Source: Cannabis sativa (lineage: Eukaryota; Streptophyta; Magnoliopsida; Rosales; Cannabaceae). From it: 64,000 bases of DNA. Made by a program: the position numbers and the translations under genes. Below, one piece after another: positions 1-10,200 of the stretch (its first letter is position 1; the number at the start of each line of letters is the position of its first letter). A model generated the notes under the pieces. The model worked only from the letters and a program-made list of their open reading frames with translations, was not told the DNA's origin and searched no databases. Location of the stretch: assembly GCF_029168945.1 (NCBI RefSeq), contig NC_083605.1, forward strand, positions 7,261,280 to 7,325,279, in the 5' to 3' direction.

Positions 1-1386
1 AGGAATATAAATGGTTGAATTAAAACTTTACAATTTTGTCATTATACCTTCTTATGAAACCACGGACGGAAAGTTTGCCTATGCAAGACATCGTGATTAC
101 CATTAGGATATTCATGCCTGATCTTGTCCAAATGTTCACTGTGAAGTATGATAATGTCAAGGTACGATAGAGGGAGATAGAGACTATCACACACATTCTT
201 CTCAACATGCATGACATCAAGGTTGTGTTTTAAAATATTCGTGCTCCAATACTCCAACTCGTAGAAAATACTTTTTTTTTCCTCCAATTACAAGTTTCTG
301 CAACTCTTCTACGTTTCACGCCCCCAAAATTTTCATGATGTCCGGGAATTTGGGGGTCGAGAGTATTAACTTGTGATAATATCTCTTCACAAGTAAATCG
401 TCTTGGAGGAGGTCTTCTTTCAACTTTACCATCAAATCGAGTATCCCTTCTCATTGCATGGTTACTTGGCAAGAACCTTCTATGACCAACATATGATGTC
501 TTCCCGATCACTCGAATGGACGTTTTGTCTTCATTACAAGTAGGGCAAGCTTTATAACCTTGACCACTCCACCCAGACAAGCTACTACGAGCAGAAAAAT
601 CATTCACTGTCCACAAAAGCGCAGCACGCATGGTGAACATCGAGTTGGTCGAACTATCTCTCGTTGGTACCCCATTATTCCACAACTCCTTTAATTCATC
701 CACCAACGGTCTTAAAAATATATCCATGTCTTTACTCGGAGATTTTGCACCAGGAATAAGGGTAGATAGCAAAAAATAATTATCTTTCATACATAACCAA
801 GGTGGTAGATTATAATTAGCCAACACCACTGGCCACATGCTGTATGCAAGACTCATGTTGCCAAATGGATTAAATCCATCAGCAGCTAACCCCAGTCGAA
901 CATTTCTCGGGTCCCTTGCAAACTCGGGATGTTTTGCATCAAAAGTTGAGAGACAAAATCCAATCACAACCGGGATACAATTCAGCTTCAATTTCCTCAA
1001 ATAAGTCATCAAATTGTGGGTTTGTGGTTGATTGTTCATCTTCTCCTTGTCGATCCTCTGTTGTCGAGGGAAAGAAGTCTTCTAGAATAGGAATCATTTC
1101 ATCCTCTGATTCAACATCGCCAACTGCTACATCATCGACGGCATCCTCAGGCTCCCCGTGATAAATCCACTTCTCATATCCTTGCATAAAACCTCGATCA
1201 AATACGTGTGCTCTAACCCTATCTATTTTTACAAACCTACTATTTATACATCTCACACAAGGACATCGAATTCTTCCATCACAATCCTTATGTTCTGATG
1301 CCATTGCTAAAAAGGCTTGTAGACCATTCAAAATTCATGGCAACCACGATTTCTGATTTTGGTCCAAGACTTATCGATTGTGCCAT
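1..1386 (-). pseudogene. TNP2-like CACTA transposase, twice internally deleted
   Basis: Read leftward from an ATG at 1386 that directly follows an acceptor-like TTGTAG. The protein resembles the transposase at 38063-41341: an N-terminal transposase-associated domain (about 1330-1130, with HKDCDGRI and CPCVRC), an acidic linker ending YPGCDW, then the TNP2 core (about 940-230, with FARDPRNVRLGLAADG, YNLPPWLCMK, GYKACPTCNED and SYVGHRRFLP). Compared with that copy, about 160 residues are missing at position 950, causing a frameshift. A second deletion near 140-195 joins HVEKNVCDS to the EHLDKI segment and removes the DUF4218 region. An extra base just after the start codon also breaks the frame. 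TNP2 proteins cut and rejoin CACTA ends; this copy cannot be functional. Confidence 0.9.
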
Positions 1387-1654
1387 CTACAATTTAGGCG
1401 ACAAATGAAGTATTAAATATTTGAATGATTTGTAAAGTGTTATGAAATTTTATGAGTACAAGTTATGCCATGTATAACCATCGCTCCTGTATATTACGAA
1501 AAAAGAGAAGAACAATTTTGTTCTAGATTTTATTTGCAACTATACAAAAGCTATGATATATTTTTAAATATAATTATAAATATGAAATATTGCTATATTC
1601 TTTTCGACCATTTATTATTGATTATAATTATAAAATTTATTATTGTATTCATTA

Positions 1655-2720
1655 AATTACTAACTTTTTAATTTTTAATTTTTGAGTTATTTATTATTTA
1701 TATAAAAATAAATTTATTTTCTAAATTTAAATAAATATAAAATAATTAGTTTTTAAATGAATTATTATTATTTAAAAACTTAAAATTAGTTATCAAAATT
1801 TAAACTAATTATATACTTAATTCCTAACTTTATATATTAATCTTTATAAAACAAATTTATTAAAAGTTACCATTTTCTAATTTATTCATTATTTTTAATT
1901 CTTTATACCACCTTAAAAATACAATAACAATTATTTTTTAAAAATTTTAAAAAAGTTTTATTCATTTAATTGAAATTTTATTTTAAATTAAACAATAAAT
2001 AAATTCTTCTAATTAATCTTTTTAATTTGTAATATTTAAATTATTTATTAAGCTATTAAAAAACTAAAAAATTACTATACTTTTTAATGAAAACAATTTT
2101 TATTATAAAAAATTTCATTTTACATATTACACTATAAAAATTAAAATAAAACAATTAAAATATATTTAAATAAAAATTTTATTTATTAATTTACTAATTT
2201 TTTAATTTTTAATTTTTAAATTTTTGAGTTATTTATTATTTATATAAAAATAAATTTATTTTCTAAATTTAAATAAATATAAAATAATTAGTTTTTAAAT
2301 GAATTATTATTATTTAAAAATTTTATATTAGTTATTAAATTTTATACTAATTATATGCTTAATTTCTAAATTTATATATTAATCTCTATAAAACAAATTT
2401 ATTAAAAGTTACCATTTTCTTATTTATTCATTATTTTAATTTTTATACCACCTTAAAAATACAATAACAATTATTTTTTAAAAATTTAAATAAAAGTTTT
2501 ATTCATTTAATTTAAATTTTAATTTTAATTAAAAAATAAATTAATTCTTCTAATTAATCTTTTTAATTTTTAATATTTATATTATTTATTAATCTACTAA
2601 AAAACTAACAAATTACTATACTTTGTACAATTTTATAAATATAAATTAATAATTTAATGAAAACAATTATTATTATTAAAAAGTTAATTTTATATATTAA
2701 ACTATAAACTAATATATTTC
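1655..2720. repeat. Two tandem copies of a ~540-bp AT-rich segment in CACTA 1
   Basis: The segment starting around GAGTTATTTATTATTTATAT at 1684 recurs at 2226, an offset of 542 bp. Similarity continues through both units (for example TTCTAATTAATCTTTTTAAT near 2006 and 2546) with small indels. It lies in the presumed 5' intron of the transposase gene and has no coding potential. Confidence 0.8.
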
Positions 2721-2836
2721 TTTTTCTAATTTTTTTTAAATTTTTTCATAATTCTAAATTTACTAAACTTACTTTTCAAATCTTTACTAAACTTAACAAC
2801 AAATTTATTTAATTTAAATAAAATCTAATATAAAAT

Positions 2837-2883
2837 AAACAAATACACATTATTTTTTTTGAAGGAAACAAATACACATTATT
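2837..2883 (-). mobile_element. Micro-retroposition scar (11-bp insert, 18-bp target duplication)
   Basis: AAACAAATACACATTATT occurs at 2837-2854 and again at 2866-2883, flanking only TTTTTTGAAGG. A long perfect direct repeat around a short T run is the footprint of target-primed reverse transcription by a LINE, here aborted after a few bases. Read on the minus strand the insert ends TTC followed by A's, like the 3' end of the LINE at 26563 (CTATTC then A's). Confidence 0.6.
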
Positions 2884-3029
2884 AAAAACATACATTTCAT
2901 AAAAAAACTTTTGTGTCCACTTTCTCCAAAGTGCTAAAAAATTTTCTTAATCTGAAAAACAAAAAGTATATCATATTATCAATTACTGAAATTAATTAAA
3001 AAAATCTACAAATAAGCACAATACAATAT

Positions 3030-3500
3030 ACATCACTACTACAATATATATAAATTATATACACATTAATATATACTATATATTTTATAAACACATATAT
3101 ATAAATAAAAAAAATATAAATCTTATATATATATATTTAAAACTTCTACACATTAATAATTGACATATATACATAAACAAAACATATATATATGCACAGA
3201 TTAATATATACAATATATATACTACACAATATGTTATATACAATATATATATAATATACAGTTTCTATATTTTATAAAATAATTCAATACAATACAATAT
3301 ATATAATAATTATATAAACAGATTATAATATATATACACACATAAAAAAAAATCAAAACTCATATATATACCCAATTGTATATACACAAATATATATAAA
3401 CAGATTTTTATATATAAATATACCCAATTTTATATAAAAAAATATATATATACACAGACTTTTATATATAAATACATACATTTATAAACTCAAAAATTAT
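3030..3500. repeat. TA-rich low-complexity tract
   Basis: Degenerate, loosely tandem TA-rich phrases (ATATACACAGATT, TATACCCAATT and similar) fill this part of the CACTA 1 intron. No coding or regulatory signal is visible. Confidence 0.6.
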
Positions 3501-3829
3501 TTAAAACCTAAAATATATAACATTCGAAATTTAAATACACATTATATATACCAATCTAAAACCTAAAACTATATAATATCAAATCCAAAATAAAAAAAAA
3601 TACTTACCAAAAATGACCGGTGGTAGTGTTCGGTGGTAGACCGTCGACTGTTCCGAGTGTGGTGGTGGTGCGTCGGGGTGGTGGTGCATCGGAGTGGTGG
3701 TGCGTCGGAGTGGTGGTGGGCAGCCAAGTGGGGAAAGTGAAGAAGAGAGGGGAGAGGCGGTTGGGGTTAGGGTTAGGGATTTGAAGTGAAGAAGGGAAAA
3801 AGTGGGAAAGAGGGGTCTGATGGGGTTTA

Positions 3830-4153
3830 TATAGTGCTATTAGCGGCGGGGTATTAGCGGCGGACCCCGTCGCTAATAGCAATAAATCTTTTTTTTTAAA
3901 TAAAATACTATTAGCGGCGGGGTCCGCCGCTAATACCCCGCCGCTAATAATTTGAAACACAACGTGCGGGATTTTTCCCGCCCACTCATTAGCGGCGAAC
4001 CCCGCCGTTAATAGTAATAGCGGCGGGCATTAGTGGCGGACAGCCCGCCGCTAATAAATTTTTGAAATTTTTTTTATTTCAGCCTTCCAATAGTGGCGGA
4101 AACAGGGTCCGCCGCTAATACCCCCGCCGCTATTGAGTGTAATTCTTGTAGTG
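3830..4153. repeat. Subterminal repeat array and terminal inverted repeat of CACTA 1
   Basis: Multiple copies in both orientations of TTAGCGGCGG occur between 3839 and 4135, including a palindromic pair around 3911-3936. The tract ends in the TIR at 4143-4153. In En/Spm elements such subterminal motifs bind the TNPA-type protein; that role here is inferred from position. A reading frame over 3604-3960 runs through these repeats and is not a gene. Confidence 0.85.
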
Positions 4154-4442
4154 GATTGAATGTAACACATTATGAAAATATTTGCTAATAGTCTCGTCTG
4201 ATCTCATAAATCGAAATCTAACGACTCTATTTTCACATGATAAACAATTACATGTAAAATATAGTCACTTGTTCATCTACTTGCTAATATTTATTAATCT
4301 ACTCCTAGTTTCAAACATTATGCATAGAGTGTTAGAATGCTTTCTTATACATCGTAAATTGATCAAAACAAATAACATCACTCTCATAAGCTATTTAATG
4401 CACAATTTGCCTATTAACAAAAATATCAAGTATGTATAATTA
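4154..4442. other. Non-coding sequence
   Basis: Between the CACTA 1 terminus and the TRIM element. An 85-codon open frame at 4182-4439 has no recognisable similarity and AT-driven composition; I see no gene here. Confidence 0.5.
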
Positions 4443-4447
4443 TCTTC

Positions 4448-4774
4448 AATTGAGCCATATATAAGAACATGGGCTACTTCACTCATTGCCAATTGGTCTT
4501 GAGATGGAACCCCATGATTCTCAACATGGTATCAGAGCCATATCCCTTGCGGACAAGTGATCATATCCGATCCGCACCTATACAGATAGTGACCATGTCC
4601 ACTCTGATACGGTTCAAGATTGATGAGCAAAAAAATAGCCATCATCTTGAGGGGGAATATTGTGGACAATGTCCCACATGGAATAAATGGTAGAGAATTG
4701 AGCTATATATAAGAACATGAGATACTCCACCCATTATCAATTGGTTTTGAGATGGAACCCCATAATTCTCAACA
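4448..4774 (+). mobile_element. TRIM-type miniature LTR retrotransposon
   Basis: Two short LTRs flank a 134-bp core. The core starts with TGGTATCAGAGC (4527-4538, the initiator-Met tRNA primer-binding site) and ends with a purine tract CTTGAGGGGGAATAT (4646-4660). The 3' LTR (4661-4774, 114 bp) runs from TGTGGACAATGTCCC to ATTCTCAACA. The 5' LTR matches only its last 79 bp (4448-4526). There is no coding capacity, as is usual for TRIMs, which depend on enzymes supplied by other elements. TCTTC occurs directly on both sides (4443-4447 and 4775-4779). Confidence 0.85.
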
Positions 4775-4779
4775 TCTTC

Positions 4780-5236
4780 TCAAAGAACTTGATTCAATAA
4801 TGCTCAATAGTTTTTTCTCATAATTTGAAAAATTATTACACTACATGCAACACATTCGTCCAATACATATAAGGAGTTATGATTTTCTTATTCTTTCTTA
4901 AAATTTATCTTTCACTGAACCATTAATTAAGCAAAAATTAGAGAATAACATTGCTTAAAATTCAGCTGTAAACAAAGATAAGTATTTTGCTTAGTTTGAC
5001 TCAATTCAAATAAATGAATAAAGAAGAATTAATATAATTACTATAACTATACAAGACACAAGATAGTGCATGTATAGCATAATTAAAAACAGTAAATAAT
5101 GATAGATTGCATAACTAGATATATAAAATTTGTGGTATTTAATTACCCATGAGCTATAGAAATATGTTCCGAAATTTAAACAAGTAGCCGATTATGTTAA
5201 TACTGAAAATGTGTGCCCATGTAGTTACCAATATTG
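4780..5236. other. Non-coding sequence
   Basis: AT-rich sequence without a supported gene, tRNA or recognisable repeat boundary. Confidence 0.4.
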
Positions 5237-7022
5237 ATTGGGATAATATGCTAACTCTTTCTTTTTTTTTTTTCAAAAATACTTTTAAGGCTGTATCTTT
5301 TACTTTTTTACTGTGTATTTTTATAAATTTATTACTGCAGTATACTGTGTTTATTTTTTAGTTTTTTTTAGTTTGTTTTAGTGTTGTTTTACGGTTGTTT
5401 TTCATAATTTATTTTTTTAACGTCGATTTCACTGTTCTTACTCCATCTTGCTGAAATTAATGATTATTTTCTGAGTGTTCTCGTGGTGCTGTAGTGGTTC
5501 TATCCGTAGGTGTGGAAGATGGAGACTATAAAATATATTTCTTCTTCCTTCTCTATGGTTATTTTGTGGTTATTTTTTGATTTTGGTTCTCCTAAAAATA
5601 CATTTGACGAGCTTACTAAAAAAAAAAATTTGAGGTGTGGTTCTTTTATGTTTTTCTAAGTGGTTATATCTAGGGCTGTTCATCCGATCCAATCCGCACT
5701 TTTTTGGTCAAACAACATCCAATCCGCACTAAGTGCGGATTTCATTTTTTGGATCCAATCCAATCCGCACAATAGCTCAAATCCAATCCAATCCAATCCG
5801 CAAAAGTGCGGATTGGATCGGTTACTTTGGATTGGTTACTTTTTAATATTAAATTATTTAATATTTATAAAAATATATATATATTTTTTTTCACATAACT
5901 AGCAACAAAATAAAACAAACTATAGTTATTTTATGTCTCCAACAACACATTAAATAAATAAAATAACACATAACAAATTCAAAAGAAGAAAAAAAAATTG
6001 TATATATAAAAAGAATATTTAATTTTATTTTAAATTGTATGTAGAAAAAAAATATATTAATATTAAATTATTTAATATTTTATTTTTTTTTACATAACTA
6101 GCAACAAAATAAAATAAACTATAGTTATTTTATGTCTTTAACAACACATTAAATAAATAAAATAACAAATAACAAATTCAAAAGAAGAAAAAAAAATTAT
6201 ATATATAAAAAAAATATTTAATTTATTTTAAATTGTATGTAGAAAAAAAAATATATAAGAATAGAATATACATTTTATCTATTAAGTTTTGCAATATAAT
6301 TGTATTATATATATTAGACTTTTTAATTATTATTTTATTTACATTAAAATGTTATTTGTATATATAATTTTTTTAATTTTGTTATAAATATGTGTGGATT
6401 GGATTGGATCGGTTACTTTTACATGTCAATCAACATCCAATCCGCACAAGTGCGGATTTTGAATTTTCCAATCCAATCCAATCCGCACAAGTGCGGATAT
6501 CCGCACTTTGCGGATTGGATTGGATTGGATCGTGCGGATTGGATTGGATCGGCTATTTTATGAACACCCCTAGTTATATCTGCTTATTGTTTTACATTTG
6601 TTTTTGTGTTGTTTTAGGAGTTATATTGGTCTGACTTTTTAAGATTGAGCTTGTAAATATAACTGTTATTGCATTGGGTATGGAGGTTGTGCAGAACATT
6701 TTTTAGTTTTTTTAATCATATTTTTTTTTTGTTTGATTTGTTTTAGTGTTGTTTTACAGTTGTTTTGTTATGATTATTTATTTGACGTCGATTTCACTTT
6801 TTTTTTCTCAATCTCATCGAAATTAATGGTTCTTTTCTGATTGTTTTGGTGTTCCTGTGGTGGTTCTATTCGTGGGTGTGGAAGATGGAAGCCTCATTTT
6901 TTTTTTGGGTGTTTACAATATAAAAGAAAAAAATTGGCCAAGACAGTATAAAAGTAATTTTTGCCATATGACAGTATTTTTGTAAAGATTTAGTTAAAAG
7001 TAAGTATTTTTGTAAATTTCCC
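5237..7022. mobile_element. AT-rich TIR element, split by a hAT element
   Basis: The right end (about 6960-7022) is TTTTTGTAAATTTCCC preceded by several GTATTTTTGTAAA phrases. The same ending closes the smaller element at 7830-8122. The left part starts near 5237 with CAAAAATACTTTTAAGGC, comparable to CAAAAATACTGCCAGGC at 7871. A block of about 190 bp (5351-5524) is repeated at 6702-6889 in the same orientation; both copies contain GACGTCGATTTCACT and GGTTCTATYCGTRGGTGTGG. The hAT element sits between them. I see no protein-coding gene. A Mutator-like affiliation is a guess. Confidence 0.5.
5671..6572. mobile_element. Non-autonomous hAT element with 8-bp target duplication
   Basis: Termini are TAGGGCTGTTCAT and its near-inverse ATGAACACCCCTA. 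The 8-bp direct repeat GTTATATC flanks them exactly (5663-5670 and 6573-6580), the hAT signature. Both subterminal regions carry dense GGATTGGAT/ATCCAATCC motifs interleaved with GTGCGGAT, probably transposase-binding sites. The interior is a two-copy tandem repeat of about 199 bp (CATAACTAGCAACAAAATA at 5894 and 6093). There is no transposase gene, so mobilisation would need one in trans. Confidence 0.9.
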
Positions 7023-7710
7023 TATTGGAAAATGTTGCATAAAATAATTTGAATTATCTAAATGATATATAGCTAAAACATGCCTCGTTCAGATTTAAAG
7101 AAAACTTGAAAAGGCAATATAATTAAAGGGAGTTTTATTATGAATACACATTAATGTGAGAAGAAAGAGATCACATCCACAACATAATTTCTTTTGATCT
7201 CTCAGCTTGTTTCTTACAACAAGTAAATTTTCTTCTAAAATAATAAAGAAACACCCCCTAGTCCTGATTCTAAAATTAAAAAAACAAAAAAAAGAAAATT
7301 ATTTAAAGAAAACAAAACTCTCAATTTACTTATTCTGAATTTGAAATCAATTAGCTAATTATTCTTACACATTCTCACCTTTTAATATTTCCCTTCTTTC
7401 CTTCCTCGTTAAGATTCTCTCTCTGTTTTTCTTTCTCTAATCTTAAATCATCATCCTCAGGTATACGTTACTACCCTCATTGAGTTTGGGTTCTTTTCTT
7501 ACTACAATTTTTCCTAATGCAATAGTACTCAAACTAACTAAAATCACAATAAAATTACAGCTTATTTAACCACTTTTTACTTTTCTCTTATTGAAAAACA
7601 AAAACTGAAATCAATATTACACTATAATAAAATTTGATTTGTTAAAAACTACATAACATTCAGCATACCAAATTCATATTGCAGATATTAATTTGACCCA
7701 CACAGCTATA
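7023..7710. other. Non-coding sequence
   Basis: AT-rich stretch with pyrimidine-rich patches (7380-7450). No exon structure or open frame I can support. Confidence 0.4.
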
Positions 7711-7823
7711 AAAAGACCCAAAAGAAAGTACAAAGCAACAATTGTCAAAAAAGACCCAAAGAAAATATATAGAAACAATTGTCAAAAAAGACCCAATGGA
7801 AATATATAGCAGCAATTATCAAA
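7711..7823. repeat. Three-copy minisatellite, period 37-38 bp
   Basis: Units begin at GACCCA (7715, 7753, 7790) and contain CAATTGTCAAAAAA. The third copy is the most diverged. The array abuts the TIR element that starts at 7830. Confidence 0.75.
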
Positions 7824-7829
7824 AGATAT

Positions 7830-8122
7830 GGGAAATTTACATGGTATACTAACTTTTGTCATTTTTTTACAAAAATACTGCCAGGCGGTATTTTTTACAT
7901 TTTTACTGTGTTTTTTTATAAGTTTAAATCTTTAACGTTATCTTATGTTAAGTTTTCACTGGTGTTCTACTGGTGTTTTACTGGTGTTCTACTGTTGTTT
8001 TGAGTTGTTCTGCTTTGTGTTTTACTGGTGTTTTATAAAAACACAGTATTTTTGTAAAAAAATTCATGTGACAGTATTTTTGTAAAAGTTAACCTAAATT
8101 CCAGTATTTTTGTAAATTTCCC
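7830..8122. mobile_element. ~293-bp TIR element (MITE-like)
   Basis: It starts GGGAAATTTACA and ends TGTAAATTTCCC, a perfect inverted pair. The inner right end carries three GTATTTTTGTAAA repeats, as in the larger relative ending at 7022. The flanks AAAAGATAT and AAAATATAT are similar but offset by one base, so a 9-bp target duplication (Mutator type) is possible but unproven. No coding capacity. Confidence 0.65.
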
Positions 8123-8123
8123 T

Positions 8124-9196
8124 AAAATATATATCATATAGCTAATTTAGTCACAATTAATTAAAAGAATAAATTAAAAAAATACATGTATACATCTACA
8201 GTGTCATATAAAACATAGAAATAAAAGCACCAAACAGCATAAATAATTCTAATGCCAAGATCGTTGTCATATATCATTATCCATAGCAAGAAAAAAGACA
8301 CAGAAAAAAAGCATCAAACCTAAATGAGTAAATATAATAATTAGTTAACTAAAAATAAAGGTTGTCTAGTCTCTACATCTGACCTTGTGAATGAGAGAAA
8401 AATTGAATTAGTCTAAAAATAGTGAATAGGGAAATTGACCTTGTAAGTGGTGAAGCTGATATTAGCTAAGAAGAAGCAACAAAGGAAAGTTGGCACTTGC
8501 AGTGTGAGTTGAGAAGAAGACCTTCACAATGGTCGATAGCAAGTTAAGCTAAAATGAGAAAAATAAAAGAGACAACAGTAAGTAGCTCTACTTCAGTTTT
8601 CTAGGACTAAGATTTGTTGGGCTTGGCCTGGCTAGAGTGGAAGAGAGAAAATTTGTGGATTTGCAAAATGAGAAAGAAGGGTAACTAGGGTATGAATTAG
8701 TAAGTAGTGGAATAGAATTATAATTCCACTAAATGAAAAATGGAAAAACAATTTCGTTAGTTTGGGGGAATAAGCATTACAATAGAATTCAATATCAAAT
8801 AATTTTTATTTCCAACCAAATAAAAGAATCAGGCCTATTAATATTCCATTCTATTCCTTTCTAGCCTATTACCATCAACCAAACGGCCTTTAAGGTGTTT
8901 GAGTTCAAACCCATGCCCTCCCTTTATTTTGAAACCACACTTACCGAAATGCATATTCAAATGTAAATACAACAAATCAACAAATTAACTAACCATATTG
9001 TGAGAAAATTACAACTAATCTGTAGAATCAAATCAAACTTAAAGATAAATGAACAAACAATTAGCAATGACAAGATTTATGAAATTGCAACTAAAGAATT
9101 GGAAAAATAACAGAGTAGAATAGAGTAATTAAAACAAAGCAAGAAAACAGTAAAAGCAATGCCAAGAATTATACTAGTTAAAGTCCTATAGACTGA
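8124..9196. other. Non-coding sequence, possible old MITE near 8730-8895
   Basis: The stretch ending ACCAAACGGCCTTTAA (about 8895) resembles a common plant MITE terminus (GGCCGTTTGGTT on the other strand). I could not find a convincing partner terminus. Nothing else is recognisable. Confidence 0.35.
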
Positions 9197-10200
9197 TGTG
9201 ATCTATGGCCCTACTCCAGTTCTGGAACACCACGAAACAGTCTTTATTGATTGAGCAAGAACAGGGGTACAATACATTTGTGAGGATTCTCTGCTTAGTT
9301 TCTCTTAAAGTGTTTATCTCTCTAACAATCTTGCCCAAGAAGCTTCTTCATACAAATCCTAAAGGCCAATCTCTGTCTTTTCTTTGTACCTCTCTCTCTA
9401 CCTCTCATTCTCACTCTCTAAATTATCTCACTTAATTCTATTTGTTGTAGATGAGGGTGGTTGTGTTTATAGGTTTGGGAAATGGATTCCAAAGTCGGTG
9501 GCTATAACAACTAAGTTGTTAAGTCAGTTACAACTTAATAAACTTAACAAACTCCTCGTAACAATATCTCCACGTCAGCTCACACGAGAGCCTCCGAATG
9601 AGCGGCACACTTCCTGGATGAAAGTTCCAGACAGAAGAAGCGTCTCTCTGGAGGGATGTTCCAGATAGATACAAAGCCCGCTAGAGCAAACTATCCAGAG
9701 CCCCTTTTTGGAGGGAACAACTAGCCTTCTGGAACTCTTTTCCAAAGGACAACTAGCTTCCGTGAAGGCTACATCTGAAATGCCCCAAGATTGGAACTCC
9801 TTTTTGGGCCACTTCTAGCTTTTCGCAAGACATTTTATTTTGAAGGAACTATACCACAAATTCCACCTAGTTCCTTTAAAAATAAAAGTGATGGTGATGA
9901 AGAAAGTATGCATGCATCATGGTTAGTGTTTTAGGAATCTCGGTATGCTAATTTCTAAGATTGATCAAGTTTAAGCATGTCTTGAACTTGTTGATTGTTA
10001 AGCCCGTAATCCTAACATCAACATGAATATCTTCTGATCTGACCTTTTTTTAATTCAACCAACCCTTATTCTATCTTGTCTCTAATCCAGTAGAGTCTTA
10101 TATCTATATGCTTACTTTCTTCATGATACATTAGGTTCTTCCAGAGATGGATGGATAATTGGTTGTCTAATTACACAATTGTTAACTCATAAATTTTCTG
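9197..10200 (-). mobile_element. Copia retrotransposon remnant 4 (3' end)
   Basis: On the minus strand: the end of a Copia RNase H frame, then a purine-rich GGTGGAATT, then an LTR at 9858-9197 (662 bp) beginning TGTGGTATAG and ending ATAGATCACA. The LTR has a TATA-like CCTATAAACACAACC (about 9475-9460) and AATAAAG (about 9250). Everything upstream of RNase H is missing and replaced by Gypsy-like sequence, so this is an old truncated copy. Confidence 0.75.
9950..10195 (-). pseudogene. Copia RNase H C-terminal fragment
   Basis: A minus-strand frame reads LMYHEESKHIDIRLYWIRDK, then after a stop VELKKVRSEDIHVDV and INKFKTCLNLINL. This matches the conserved Copia RNase H tail (H...KHIDIR..FIRD...V.S..N.AD). 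In-frame stops and shifts mark it as dead. RNase H removes the RNA strand during reverse transcription. Confidence 0.75.

Larger units (their letters stand above)
1..4153 (-). mobile_element. CACTA (En/Spm) transposon 1, truncated by the window edge
   Basis: The right boundary at 4143-4153 reads TTCTTGTAGTG, the reverse complement of the classic CACTA terminus CACTACAAGAA. Inside it lie GC-rich subterminal repeats of the TAGCGGCGG type (3830-4140), a long AT-rich stretch matching the 5' intron of such elements, and a degraded TNP2 transposase read towards the left window edge. The same order (TIR, subterminal repeats, about 2 kb of AT-rich intron, TNP2) occurs in the complete element at 35941-43611, which supports the call. 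The other end and the 3-bp target duplication lie outside the window. Transposase deletions show that it is non-autonomous. Confidence 0.93.

Noticed and set aside
3604..3960. 118-codon open frame on the minus strand
   Set aside because: It runs through the CACTA subterminal repeats and a low-complexity CCACCAC tract; at most it overlaps the transposase 5' exon.
4469..4693. 74-codon open frame over the small retroelement
   Set aside because: It crosses the primer site, core and LTR of the TRIM element; no similarity.
9205..9668. Two overlapping plus-strand frames
   Set aside because: They are antisense to a Copia LTR whose promoter-like and polyadenylation-like signals are on the minus strand.
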